A stretch of DNA of 64,000 nt from Hymenobacter terrenus. Its GTDB lineage: Bacteria > Bacteroidota > Bacteroidia > Cytophagales > Hymenobacteraceae. The notes below the pieces were generated by a model. It searched no databases. It was not told where the DNA came from and saw nothing but the letters and a program-made list of their open reading frames with translations. Shown here one piece after another: positions 19,415 through 27,722 of the stretch. Each line of letters begins with the position of its first letter. Position 1 is the stretch's first letter. The stretch lies in contig NZ_LATM01000001.1 of the NCBI RefSeq assembly GCF_000972495.1, forward strand, positions 703,241-767,240, read 5' to 3'. Position numbers and translations under genes: made by a program.

Positions 19415-19780
19415 ATGGCTTCTATTCAACGCGAGTCGGCCGAGCTGACCGCCGCCACCAAACGCATGAATGGCCTCACCGCCATCGACCCCACCGCCAA
19501 GCTCGATTTGGGCAACGGCCACACCATGGAGTCATACAGAGAGTTGATGCAGGATGTCGATACCAAGCTGGGCACCTACAACAAAGCCCGCAAAGACCTC
19601 GACGCCCTCAAAAACCAGCTGGACGCCGCCGAAAAGCTGCTGGCCAAGAAGTCGAGCGCCATGCTCACGGGCGTGGGCCAGAAGTTTACCAAGGACAGCG
19701 ACCAGTACGAGCAGTGCGGCGGTGTACGGGAGAGTGACCGCAAGAAGCCCCTGCGGGCCGCTAAAGTCGTTAAAGCGTAA
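19415..19780 (+). CDS. Small helical coiled-coil protein, function unknown
   Basis: A 121-residue protein, not recognised by function. It is almost all helical: MASIQRESAELTAATKRM, then a likely coiled coil (DVDTKLGTYNKARKDLDALKN and QLDAAEKLLAKKSS), ending in a basic tail with YEQCGGVRESDRKKP. That Y-E-x-C/A-G-G-x-R-x-S-x-R-K-K ending is a pattern I associate with small uncharacterised Bacteroidota proteins. Start ATG 19415 follows the repeat array by about 120 bp. A strong terminator follows the stop, so it is a one-gene unit. No signal peptide is present, so it is cytoplasmic. Confidence 0.75.
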   Translation: MASIQRESAELTAATKRMNGLTAIDPTAKLDLGNGHTMESYRELMQDVDTKLGTYNKARKDLDALKNQLDAAEKLLAKKSSAMLTGVGQKFTKDSDQYEQCGGVRESDRKKPLRAAKVVKA

Positions 19781-19805
19781 CTATTACATCGGCCCCCAAA
19801 CCACA

Positions 19806-19840
19806 GGCCGCTTTCCTCCGCCGAGGAAAGCGGCCTTTTT
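19806..19840 (+). terminator. Terminator of the small coiled-coil gene
   Basis: A perfect 13-bp stem (19806-19818 with 19823-19835), tetraloop CGCC and T5. Confidence 0.9.
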
Positions 19841-19849
19841 GTGGAACAG

Positions 19850-20097
19850 AACGACCAACTCCCCTCCTTACCAAGGAGGGGATGTTCGGGCGAAGCCCCA
19901 ACGGGGGTGGTTGAGGTCGTTGAACTATACCCGAACGACTCGCACCAAGCTTGTTCGCTCGTCGTTCAACAACGCCAACCACCACGCAGCCCCAAGCGCC
20001 AGCCGGGAGCCCCCAGGTGTCGTTCAACGACCTCAACCCCCCCCGTTGGGGCTTCGCGTTGGCGTCCCCTCCTTGGTAAGGAGGGGAGTTGGTCGTT
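19850..20097. repeat. 248-bp inverted-repeat element (MITE/REP-like)
   Basis: 76-bp arms 19850-19925 and 20022-20097 are inverted copies, roughly 90% identical by eye. Each arm starts with AACGACCAACTCCCCTCCTT and holds a smaller palindrome (CCCCTCCTTaccAAGGAGGGG) and GAAGCCCCAACGGGG. The 96-bp centre has a further GAACGAC/GTCGTTC pair. No transposase is present. The arms run through open frames upstream of hisS, which therefore look like an N-terminal extension but are not. Confidence 0.85.
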
Positions 20098-20118
20098 CTA
20101 CCCCCCTGCCTACCTTTG
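20089..20118 (+). promoter_or_regulatory. hisS promoter, -33 inside the repeat element
   Basis: TTG (20089-20091), 19 nt, TACCTTTG (20111-20118) matches TTG-N19-TAnnTTTG. The -33 part is inside the right arm of the inverted repeat. The ATG follows 8 nt after the -7 box, so the mRNA would have almost no leader. Confidence 0.6.
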
Positions 20119-20126
20119 CCCCCGTT

Positions 20127-21515
20127 ATGCAAAAACCGAGTATTCCCAAAGGCACCCGCGATTTTGGCCCCGCCCAGGTGGCACGCCGCCAGCACATTTT
20201 CAACGTCATCCGCCGCACGTTCGAGTCATTTGGCTACGCGCCGCTTGAGACGCCGACGCTGGAAAACCTCTCCGTGCTCACCGGCAAGTACGGCGACGAG
20301 GGCGACCAGCTCCTATTTAAAGTGTTGAATTCGGGTGATTTTGCCAAGGACGTAACGGCCGAGGACCTCGCTACCGGCAGCAAAGCCCTGCTGCCCAAAG
20401 TGGCCGAAAAAGGCCTGCGCTACGACCTCACCGTGCCCTTCGCCCGCTACGTGGCCATGAACCGCGGCACGCTCACCTTCCCCTTCAAGCGCTACCAGAT
20501 GCAGCCCGTGTGGCGCGCCGACCGCCCCCAGCGCGGCCGCTACCGCGAGTTTTACCAGTGCGACGCCGACGTGGTGGGCACCGACTCGCTGCTCTGCGAG
20601 GCCGAAATCGTGCTCATGATTGCCCAGGTAATGAACGGACTGGGACTGGATGATTTCACCATCAAAATCAATCACCGCGGGGTGCTGCGGGGGATGTATG
20701 AGGCGCTGAACAGCGAAGGCAGCGAAACCGATTTGCTAGTGACCATTGATAAGTTCGATAAAATTGGCCTAGACGGCATGAGGAAAGAATTGCTAGAAAA
20801 AGGCTTCTCGGAATCGATAATAGTTAAGCTAGCGCTGCTATTCGGTGTAAGTGAAGTAGGAGCAGGGCAGTTTATTGAAAAGTTGAACCGAATCCGGCGG
20901 GAATTTGGATTAGACGATTATGTCGAAGGCGACCGAGGTTTGAGAGAGCTGGCCGAAGTGCACGACCTGCTCACGGCCTCGGGCTTCAAGCAGTTCGACC
21001 GGCTCGAATTCGACCCCACGCTGGCGCGGGGCCTCTCCTACTACACGGGCTGCATTTTCGAAGTCAAAATCAACAACGTGCAGATGGGCAGCGTGAGCGG
21101 CGGCGGACGCTACGACAACCTCACCGGCGCCTTCGGCCTGCCGGGCGTATCGGGCGTGGGCTTCTCCTTCGGCGTCGACCGGCTCTACGACTGCCTGGAG
21201 GCGCTGGACCTGTTCACCGTGACGGCCGAAACGCCCACCCGCTGCCTCCTCACGCACTTCGACGCGGCCAGTGGCCGGGCCGCCCTGCCCCTGCTGGCCC
21301 AGCTGCGGGCGGCCGGAATTCCCAGCGAACTATACCCCGACGCCAGCAAGCTGCAAAAGCAGTTCAAGTACGCCGATGCCAAGGGCATTCCGCTGGTCAT
21401 CATCATGGGCCCGGAAGAAGTGGCCGCCGGCGTGGTGAAAATCAAAATCATGCAAACCGGCGTGGAGCGGGTGCTGCCGGTGGGCGAAGTGGTGGCGGGG
21501 CTAACATTGGAGTAG
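20127..21515 (+). CDS. hisS: Histidyl-tRNA synthetase
   Basis: A class II aminoacyl-tRNA synthetase of 462 residues that charges tRNA-His. Start ATG 20127 gives the family N-terminus MQKPSIPKGTRDFGPAQ. Any upstream in-frame start runs through the inverted-repeat element. Motif 1 region: ETPTLENLSVLTGKYGDEGDQL; motif 2: WRADRPQRGRYREFYQCDAD; histidine-binding loop: ARGLSYYTGCIFEV; motif 3: GGGRYDNLTGAFG with GFSFGVDRLYDCL. A C-terminal anticodon-binding domain follows. Roughly 20690-20940 has clearly different codon choice (CTA, TTG, ATA, GTA, CGA, AGA, AGG) from the GC-rich flanks, though the frame stays intact. Confidence 0.96.
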   Translation: MQKPSIPKGTRDFGPAQVARRQHIFNVIRRTFESFGYAPLETPTLENLSVLTGKYGDEGDQLLFKVLNSGDFAKDVTAEDLATGSKALLPKVAEKGLRYDLTVPFARYVAMNRGTLTFPFKRYQMQPVWRADRPQRGRYREFYQCDADVVGTDSLLCEAEIVLMIAQVMNGLGLDDFTIKINHRGVLRGMYEALNSEGSETDLLVTIDKFDKIGLDGMRKELLEKGFSESIIVKLALLFGVSEVGAGQFIEKLNRIRREFGLDDYVEGDRGLRELAEVHDLLTASGFKQFDRLEFDPTLARGLSYYTGCIFEVKINNVQMGSVSGGGRYDNLTGAFGLPGVSGVGFSFGVDRLYDCLEALDLFTVTAETPTRCLLTHFDAASGRAALPLLAQLRAAGIPSELYPDASKLQKQFKYADAKGIPLVIIMGPEEVAAGVVKIKIMQTGVERVLPVGEVVAGLTLE

Positions 21516-21632
21516 ATAGGCCGGGTGGGCAGAGAAAATAGCGAGCGTTTGGGTTGGAAAATTGATGGCTGCGAAAATGAAGGGTCACCATCGGCTCGGG
21601 CGCTTGTCTTAAATAGCTGCCGGAAATGCGCC

Positions 21633-21640
21633 TAATTTTG
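21633..21640 (+). promoter_or_regulatory. Candidate -7 element of hutH
   Basis: TAATTTTG (TAnnTTTG) 23 bp before the ATG. The nearest upstream TTG is at a poor spacing (26 nt). Confidence 0.45.
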
Positions 21641-21663
21641 TAGCCACCCCACCCGCCCCCTCA

Positions 21664-23157
21664 ATGTCCACCCATACCATTTCGCCCGCCCAGCCCCTCA
21701 CCCTGGCTGAGCTGGCCGCCCTGCTAGCCGACGGCCGGCCCGTCAAGCTCGGCGACGACGCCAAACAGCGCATTGCCGCCTGCCACGACTATCTGCACCA
21801 GCGCCTCGCTCGTGATAACTCGCCGGTTTACGGCATCAACACCGGCTTCGGCTCGCTTCACAACGTGAGCATTGCCCCTGAAGCCCGCGTCCAGCTGCAA
21901 GTCAACCTGATGATGTCGCACGCCTGCGGCACCGGCCCCGAAGTGCCGGGCAACCTCGTGCGCCTCATGCTGCTGCTCAAGGCCCAAAGCCTGAGCTACG
22001 GCCACAGCGGCGTGCAAGTGGCCACCGCCCAGCGTCTGCTCGACATGTACAACCGCGAGATGCTGCCCGTGGTGTACGAACAGGGCTCCCTGGGCGCGAG
22101 CGGCGACCTAGCCCCGCTTGCCCACCTCTGCCTACCGCTGCTGGGCTTGGGCGAAGTGAACTACCAAGGCTACCGCCTGAGCGCCGCCGACGCAATGAGT
22201 TTATTCAGCTGGGCACCGCTCGTGCTGCAAGCTAAAGAAGGCCTAGCGCTGCTCAATGGCACTCAGTTCATGCTGGCCTACGCCGTGGATGGCGTGCTGC
22301 GGGCCCAGCGCTTGGCGGCGGCGGCCGATGTCATTGGTGCCCTGTCCACCGAAGCCTTCGGGGCCAGCACCGCTCCATTTAATGATAATCTGCACCGCAT
22401 CCGGCCGCATGCCGGGCAGGTACTAGTGGCCCGGCGCCTGCGTGAGCTGCTGGCTGGCTCCGAGTTGCAAACCCAGCCCCGCCTGGCCGTGCAGGACCCC
22501 TACTCCTTCCGCTGTCAGCCCCAGGTGCACGGCGCCAGCCGCGACGCCCTGGCCTACGTGGCTCAAGTGGTCGAAACCGAATGCAACTCCGTAACGGACA
22601 ATCCCAACATCTTTCCCGACGATGACCAGATTCTGAGCGGCGGCAACTTCCACGGCCAGCCCCTGGCCCTGGCCCTCGACCACCTCGCCCTGGCCGTGGC
22701 CGAGTTGGGCAGCATCTCGGAACGCCGCACCTTCCAGCTCATTTCCGGCCAGCGCGGCCTGCCCACCTACCTAGTAGCCGAGCCCGGCCTGAACTCTGGC
22801 CTGATGATTCCACAGTACACCGCCGCCGGCATCGTGAGCCAGAACAAGCAGCTATGCACGCCCGCTTCGGTCGACAGCATTGTGAGCAGCAACGGCCAGG
22901 AAGACCACGTGAGCATGGGCGCTAACGCCGCCACCAAGGCCCGCCGCGTGGTCGAAAACGTGGAGCAGGTACTGGGCATCGAGCTGCTGACAGCCGTACA
23001 AGCCCTGGCCTTCCGTCGGCCCGCCCGCACTTCCGAAGCGCTGGAGCGCGTGGTAGAGGCGTTCCGGCAGGAAGTAAAGTTTACGGGCCAGGACCGGGTA
23101 CTCTACCCTGATTTACATAAAGCCGGGGCCTTCGTTCGTAAGTTTGACTGGCAATAA
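21664..23157 (+). CDS. hutH: Histidine ammonia-lyase
   Basis: HutH removes ammonia from L-histidine to give urocanate, the first step of histidine degradation. The 497 residues match the family. The self-forming MIO electrophile comes from A145-S146-G147 in GSLGASGDLAPLAHL. Other family motifs are the catalytic-tyrosine loop YGINTGFGSL, NGTQFMLAY, QDPYSFRCQPQVHGA, VTDNPNIFPD and SVDSIVSSNGQEDHVSMGANAA. It lies 148 bp after hisS but has its own promoter core; no hutU, hutI or hutG is in the window, so the rest of the pathway is elsewhere. A tyrosine ammonia-lyase is less likely, but MIO-family substrate choice cannot be proven by eye. Confidence 0.93.
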   Translation: MSTHTISPAQPLTLAELAALLADGRPVKLGDDAKQRIAACHDYLHQRLARDNSPVYGINTGFGSLHNVSIAPEARVQLQVNLMMSHACGTGPEVPGNLVRLMLLLKAQSLSYGHSGVQVATAQRLLDMYNREMLPVVYEQGSLGASGDLAPLAHLCLPLLGLGEVNYQGYRLSAADAMSLFSWAPLVLQAKEGLALLNGTQFMLAYAVDGVLRAQRLAAAADVIGALSTEAFGASTAPFNDNLHRIRPHAGQVLVARRLRELLAGSELQTQPRLAVQDPYSFRCQPQVHGASRDALAYVAQVVETECNSVTDNPNIFPDDDQILSGGNFHGQPLALALDHLALAVAELGSISERRTFQLISGQRGLPTYLVAEPGLNSGLMIPQYTAAGIVSQNKQLCTPASVDSIVSSNGQEDHVSMGANAATKARRVVENVEQVLGIELLTAVQALAFRRPARTSEALERVVEAFRQEVKFTGQDRVLYPDLHKAGAFVRKFDWQ

Positions 23158-23218
23158 AGCGGCACCCTGTTTCGTAAAGCAGTAGTTGAACGCTGTTTCT
23201 GCTCAAAAAGCGTCGCTT

Positions 23219-23226
23219 TATTTTTG
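23219..23226 (+). promoter_or_regulatory. Candidate -7 element of the T9SS type B gene
   Basis: TATTTTTG (TAnnTTTG). It helps decide the start: transcription from here would begin near 23231, leaving ATG 23242 and ATG 23275 as the options. Confidence 0.4.
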
Positions 23227-23274
23227 CGTCCCCCAGGTGCTATGACGCACCAACCTGCTTTACAAGTGCTACTT

Positions 23275-25278
23275 ATGCAGCTCCTGAACCGCTGTTTTTT
23301 GTTTTTATGCCTCTGCCTGGGAGCCGGGATTCTACGGGCCCAACCTGCCAATCCATGTACCACTCCTACCCCAGCATCGGGCTGCACTTTTAAGGCTTAC
23401 AATAGCAGCGGCGTAGAAATAAATTCTTTCTGCGTAGGTCAGCCCGTGCGCTTTTTACCGTGTGCCGACAGAGGTGCCGATTTAACGAAAATAACGTATG
23501 AGGTACTACGGGGGATAGGCACGGTGCCGCCAAGCTGCTTACCTCCCGTCGCTAATTTAGCGCTAACCTATACCTACACGCCCACCAGCGCTGAGGTGGG
23601 GATGGTGACGGTATCGGAGCTGGGCAATGGCGTTGGAACTGGTTTGGCCTCTACTTTCTACATCCGCACCTTTGAGGTGTACGACGCGCCGCCCCCCAGC
23701 TTCACCGTAGCCCCCTGCCCCAGCGGCTCGGTCCAGGTGACCCTGACCGATGCCACTTACGACAGCTACACCGTGCAAGCGGGCACCGGTCCGACCCAAC
23801 CCATCACCCGCAGTAGCCCAGAAACCGTAGTCCTCGCCGGCGCATCTACGGTGACCGTAGTAGGCAAATATGCAGCGGGCACCGCCGAATGCAATGGCGT
23901 GAGCACCCAGACCATCACCACCCTAGCACCTGCGCCGCCACCGGTTTTCACTAGCCTCAACCTGGAGGGCGCATTGCCCAGCGGGACTGCTACCCTGGCC
24001 GTGGGCGGCCTGCCACCAGGCTATGTCCATACCATCCAGGTGGCGGATGCCAGTGGCGTCTTTCGCGATTTGGTTCCGGCCGTGCCCGTGCCAGCCGGTA
24101 GCACGAGCATCACGCTGCCCACACCCACCGCCGGCCGCTACCGCATCTTCCGTACCGATGCCTGCGGTATTAGCAATACCTTTTCATCTACTATTTCCAC
24201 CGTGAGCCTGACGGGCAGCTCTGCCCTGAACCGCAATAACCTGCGAATCACGACTGACGCCGACCCGAGCACTACCTATACCATCACGCGCAGTCCGGCG
24301 ACCACCATTGCACTAGCCGTGGTTGGCGGGGAAGTGGTAGATACCGATGTCGAATGCGGCACCACCTATACCTACCGCGTCACGGCCCTTCAACCGGGTG
24401 GTACCGCAGTTTCTAATGAAGTGGCTGTCACCACGCAATCGAATCTCCCGCCGCGCCAACCCAAGCTAATAGCCAGCTTCAACGAGAACGATGTGGTGGT
24501 GCTGACGCCGCTACTGGCCGCTCCTCTTGTGAGGGGTAGTAGCCTGAACTACCGCCGCACCAGCGGCAGCCAGCCACCGATTGATTTTGGGACGGCCACC
24601 ACTATCCGCTCCCTGCGCGATTCCACTGACCTGGCCGAGTTGCGGGCGCAGCCACCGTGCTACTCCGTGCGCATCACCGACGTGTGCGGCAACACCTCAG
24701 TCGAAAGCCCGCCTACTTGTCCGGTCCTGCTTTCTGCGAGCGCCGCCGACCCCGAAGGCAACGCCACCACGCTCACCTGGACGCCCTTCTCGGGCCCTAC
24801 CCCCGGCGTCCCGGCCACCTACACCCTACAGCGCCTCGCCGCCGATGGTACTGTGCTCAGCAGCATCGCCGTGAGCGGCAACAGCTATACCGATTTAACG
24901 CCGCCGACCGACCGCCAGATACTTCGCTACCGTCTTCAAATCACCGGGGCGGGCCTGCCGTCGGGCACCTTCAGCTATTCTAATCGGGCGGCCATTACGC
25001 GGCAGATTCTTCTCACCATCCCCACGGCTTTCACCCCCAATGGCGACGGCCTGAACGATGTGCTCGAAGTAAAAGGCCGCTACTTGAAAGGCTACACGTT
25101 CGTGGTTGTCGACCGCAATGGCCAGGAGGTATTCCGCGGCACCCAGCGCGGCGACACTTGGGATGGTACCATCAAAGGCCGCGCGCCAGTGCTCGGCGCT
25201 TATGTCTGGCGTTTTCAGCAGGCCAACGAAGACGGCAAGCCCTTCAAGGCAACAGGGTCTGTCACAATTCTGAAGTAA
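23275..25278 (+). CDS. Large secreted adhesin-like protein with T9SS type B sorting domain
   Basis: About 667 residues. I chose ATG 23275 because it places the signal peptide (MQLLNRCFLFLCLCLGAGILRAQ) at the N-terminus; ATG 23242 is an alternative. The body is made of several Ig/fibronectin-like beta-sandwich modules (Thr/Pro/Val-rich, e.g. GTTYTYRVTALQPGGTAVSNE) with scattered Cys pairs (PCTTPTPASGC, CGNTSVESPPTC). The last ~90 residues are the gliding-motility-associated type B sorting domain: PTAFTPNGDGLNDVLEVKG, VVDRNGQEVFRGT, WDGTIKG, YVWRFQ, VTILK. This predicts T9SS export to the surface. No enzyme motif is seen, so a structural or adhesive role is likely. No sprF-like partner is adjacent. 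Confidence 0.88.
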   Translation: MQLLNRCFLFLCLCLGAGILRAQPANPCTTPTPASGCTFKAYNSSGVEINSFCVGQPVRFLPCADRGADLTKITYEVLRGIGTVPPSCLPPVANLALTYTYTPTSAEVGMVTVSELGNGVGTGLASTFYIRTFEVYDAPPPSFTVAPCPSGSVQVTLTDATYDSYTVQAGTGPTQPITRSSPETVVLAGASTVTVVGKYAAGTAECNGVSTQTITTLAPAPPPVFTSLNLEGALPSGTATLAVGGLPPGYVHTIQVADASGVFRDLVPAVPVPAGSTSITLPTPTAGRYRIFRTDACGISNTFSSTISTVSLTGSSALNRNNLRITTDADPSTTYTITRSPATTIALAVVGGEVVDTDVECGTTYTYRVTALQPGGTAVSNEVAVTTQSNLPPRQPKLIASFNENDVVVLTPLLAAPLVRGSSLNYRRTSGSQPPIDFGTATTIRSLRDSTDLAELRAQPPCYSVRITDVCGNTSVESPPTCPVLLSASAADPEGNATTLTWTPFSGPTPGVPATYTLQRLAADGTVLSSIAVSGNSYTDLTPPTDRQILRYRLQITGAGLPSGTFSYSNRAAITRQILLTIPTAFTPNGDGLNDVLEVKGRYLKGYTFVVVDRNGQEVFRGTQRGDTWDGTIKGRAPVLGAYVWRFQQANEDGKPFKATGSVTILK

Positions 25279-25808
25279 AGAGCTACTGGGCAAGGAACGA
25301 CGTACACGATAGGTCAAACTCGCCTTGCTATAATTCTCAATTCGTTATCCAAACCACCTCACATGGTTCGGGCCGGAGCATTCCATAAGCTGAGGTTCAA
25401 TTCGCTTCGAATCAGCACCTGTGAAGGACATCTGCGGCTTAGTTGACAGGAGCCCACGCACTTCAAGCACGGCGTAATACTCCTGAGCGACTCGTACCGG
25501 GCCGGCTTCTTTAATCGATTGTAGCAAGGGCTAGGACCTGCTTACTTACTCGCCGCCTTCCCCGGTTGCGCTACCTAGACGTGGTACCTTTGGCTTGGTA
25601 CAACGCTGGGAAGACAAACACAAATGGTTCCTTTCCGTTGTTGGATCAGTCTTATGGAGGATGAAGGATACTTTTGCAAACCATTTTTCGTCGTCAGGGC
25701 TGGTGGAGTGGTTACGTGAAGGCCGGAAATATCCCCACCTCTTGTCAGAACATCCGTACGACCCTTATTTTCCAAGGCATTTTTAACGCTCTCCGAGCAC
25801 TATTTAGC
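25279..25808. other. 530-bp stretch without a supported gene
   Basis: Two TAnnTTTG-like boxes (TACCTTTG 25585-25592, TACTTTTG 25669-25676) point rightward, toward the YbaB gene; neither has a well-spaced -33. Frames at 25595-25786 and the upstream extension of the YbaB frame (from 25674) have no recognisable protein features. No RNA gene was recognised. Confidence 0.45.
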
Positions 25809-26147
25809 ATGGCATTCGACATCACCGGCATGATGGGCAAAGTCAAAGAGCTGCAAGACAAAATGCAGCAGGCCCAGCAAGAAATTCAACACATTACCGC
25901 TACAGGCGAAGCCGGTGGCGGCCTGGTACGCGCCACCGCCAGCGGCCACCGCAAAGTCCTCAAGCTCGAAATTGACGAAAGCCTGCTCACGCCGCAGGAC
26001 CGCGACATGCTGGCCGACCTCGTGGTAGCAGCCGTAAACAAAGCGCTGGACGAAGCCGCCGAGTTGGCCCGCCAGGAGCTGCAACGCAAAACCAGCGGCC
26101 TCATGCCCAATGTGCCCGGCCTCGATTTGAGTGGTTTTGGGGCCTAA
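25809..26147 (+). CDS. YbaB/EbfC-family nucleoid-associated protein
   Basis: A 112-residue DNA-binding protein of the YbaB/EbfC family, which forms tweezer-like dimers that coat the nucleoid. The start ATG 25809 gives the family N-terminus MAFDITGMMGKVKELQDKMQ. An alpha-helical Gln/Lys-rich N-terminus (QAQQEIQHI), the central beta sheet (GGGLVRATASGHRKVLKLEID) and a C-terminal helix (LVVAAVNKALDEAAELARQ) match the fold, and it ends in the usual Gly/Pro-rich tail. In many bacteria it sits with dnaX and recR; here it is followed after 35 bp by a glycosyltransferase instead. Confidence 0.93.
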   Translation: MAFDITGMMGKVKELQDKMQQAQQEIQHITATGEAGGGLVRATASGHRKVLKLEIDESLLTPQDRDMLADLVVAAVNKALDEAAELARQELQRKTSGLMPNVPGLDLSGFGA

Positions 26148-26182
26148 TTGATGGCTAACCAACGAAGTGTGCATGATGAGGA

Positions 26183-27304
26183 ATGAATGAAGTACCATCT
26201 GTGAAATCTACCGAAACGGAGTTGAATAAGGCCAGCTCCTCATTACTCACGTCTCGTCCTTCCTCCAGTCCCAGAGCGGGTGCTTGCGCCGACGTCGCTA
26301 TTGTCATCCTGAATTGGAACGGCGCGGCTTTTCTGCGGCGTTTCCTGCCCGGCGTACTCGTGCACGCCGACGGGGCCCGCGTCGTCGTGGCCGATAATGC
26401 CTCGACCGATGACTCAGTAGAGTTGCTGGCCCGCGACTTCCCGGCGGTAGAATTGCTGCTACTCGACCGTAATCTGGGCTTTTGCGAGGGCTACAACCAA
26501 GCCCTGGCTCAGGTCGACAGCGAGTTCTTCGTGCTGCTGAACTCCGACGTGGAAGTCACCCTGGGCTGGCTGCGCCCCCTGCGCGGCCTGCTTGAAGCCA
26601 GTCCACGCATCGCCGCCGTGCAGCCCAAAATCCTGGCCCAGACTGACCCAACGTACTTTGAGTACGCCGGGGCCGGCGGCGGCTACCTCGACCGCCTCGC
26701 CTACCCTTTCTGCCGCGGCCGCCTCTTCGATACCCTCGAAAAAGACCACGGTCAGTACGACGACACCCGCCCCGTGGCCTGGGCCAGCGGCGCCTGCGTG
26801 CTGGTGCGGCGCACTGCCTGGCAGGCTCTGGGCGGGCTCGAACCGGCCTTTTTTGCCCACATGGAGGAAATTGACTTCTGCTGGCGCCTCTGGAACGCCG
26901 GGCACGAAGTGTGGTACCACGGCGGCAGCGCCGTGCATCACGTGGGCGGCGGCACGTTGCCCAAAACCAATCCGCGCAAAACCTATCTCAACTTTCGCAA
27001 TGGCTTAGCCCTGCTGTACAAAAACGCCGCCCCCAGTGAGCTGGGGCTGGCCATGCTGCAGCGCCTGGTGCTCGATGGCGTGGCCGGGCTGCGATTCCTG
27101 GCTGCCGGCCAGGGGCGTCATTTTTTGGCGGTCCTGCGTGCGCACTTTAGCTTCTACGGCCGGTTGAGCTACTGGCGCAAGCAACGCCGGACGGCCCGGC
27201 CCCACCTGCGCCTGGGCGAGCGGCCCGGCGTATACAATGGCAGCTTGGTGTGGAACTATTTTGGGCGGGGAAAGCGCAAGTTTAGCGAGTTGGGCATAAA
27301 ATAG
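26183..27304 (+). CDS. Glycosyltransferase family 2 (rhamnosyltransferase-like)
   Basis: A 373-residue GT-A-fold transferase. After a ~40-residue Ser-rich N-terminal extension it has AIVILNWNGAAFLRRFLP, the nucleotide-sugar pocket VVVADNASTDDSVELL, NLGFCEGYNQAL, the DXD-like metal site in VLLNSDVEV, and an acceptor region with ASGACVLVRRTAW and MEEIDFCWRLWNAG. These are typical of the GT2 subgroup often called rhamnosyl- or WcaA-like transferases. The C-terminal ~80 residues are basic and amphipathic, suggesting membrane attachment. It lies just after the YbaB gene and away from the Pse locus. The donor and acceptor are not known. Confidence 0.88.
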   Translation: MNEVPSVKSTETELNKASSSLLTSRPSSSPRAGACADVAIVILNWNGAAFLRRFLPGVLVHADGARVVVADNASTDDSVELLARDFPAVELLLLDRNLGFCEGYNQALAQVDSEFFVLLNSDVEVTLGWLRPLRGLLEASPRIAAVQPKILAQTDPTYFEYAGAGGGYLDRLAYPFCRGRLFDTLEKDHGQYDDTRPVAWASGACVLVRRTAWQALGGLEPAFFAHMEEIDFCWRLWNAGHEVWYHGGSAVHHVGGGTLPKTNPRKTYLNFRNGLALLYKNAAPSELGLAMLQRLVLDGVAGLRFLAAGQGRHFLAVLRAHFSFYGRLSYWRKQRRTARPHLRLGERPGVYNGSLVWNYFGRGKRKFSELGIK

Positions 27305-27343
27305 CCTCCGCTCATTATTGCCAGTGGGCGCAGCCGTGACCAG

Positions 27344-27562
27344 CTACAAATCCCAAACCGTGCTACGCTGCTGGCGCATGGCCCGGCGCACGTTCATCCA
27401 AAATGCTCCTGCGAAGTAGAGCACGATGGGCGAGCCAAACGTGAAAAACGACGCGTATACAAATGATAGCCGGACGCTGCGCGTACTAAAACCCCACTTC
27501 TGGGCCAGGGCCGAGCACAAACCAAAAGACTGTGTTTCGAGGTAGTCGGTGAAGCGTTTCAT
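27344..27562 (-). CDS. Small PspC-domain membrane protein
   Basis: A 72-residue protein consisting of one PspC-like domain: FGLCSALAQKWGFSTRSVRLSFV then a hydrophobic segment (YASFFTFGSPIVLYFAGAFW). PspC domains act in envelope-stress sensing, but short stand-alone forms like this one are common in the phylum and mostly uncharacterised. One or two membrane segments are predicted. It is convergent with the GT2 gene and divergent from the TPR lipoprotein gene. Confidence 0.8.
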   Translation of the reverse strand: MKRFTDYLETQSFGLCSALAQKWGFSTRSVRLSFVYASFFTFGSPIVLYFAGAFWMNVRRAMRQQRSTVWDL

Positions 27563-27680
27563 GGGCGGTAGCGGCTAACTAAAAACAATTTCTCTGGGCT
27601 AAGATAAGGCATTCCGGAGGAGAGGGCAAGCTCGGTGCTGTAATTTCGTTGGCTTAAAGCCCGGCTAATTCACCTGTTTC

Positions 27681-27688
27681 TACGTTTG
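27681..27688 (+). promoter_or_regulatory. Candidate -7 element of the TPR lipoprotein gene
   Basis: TACGTTTG (TAnnTTTG), 34 bp before the start; no well-spaced -33 TTG. Confidence 0.4.
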
Positions 27689-27722
27689 AGGGGTTGGTAT
27701 TTGTTTTCCTGCGTAACGTTTT

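Noticed and set aside
19057-19737. Plus-strand open frame through the 21-bp array, resembling a Lys/Leu heptad protein
   Set aside because: It is open only because the repeat is 21 bp; the minus strand is open in the same way. It starts at a TTG without context and runs out of frame over the real gene at 19415.
19554-20126. N-terminal extension of hisS of about 190 codons
   Set aside because: It crosses a terminator and both arms of the inverted-repeat element; the family N-terminus and the promoter place the start at 20127.
25674-25808. N-terminal extension of the YbaB-family protein
   Set aside because: Family members start at the M-x-F-D-I motif, at ATG 25809; the upstream part has no protein-like features.
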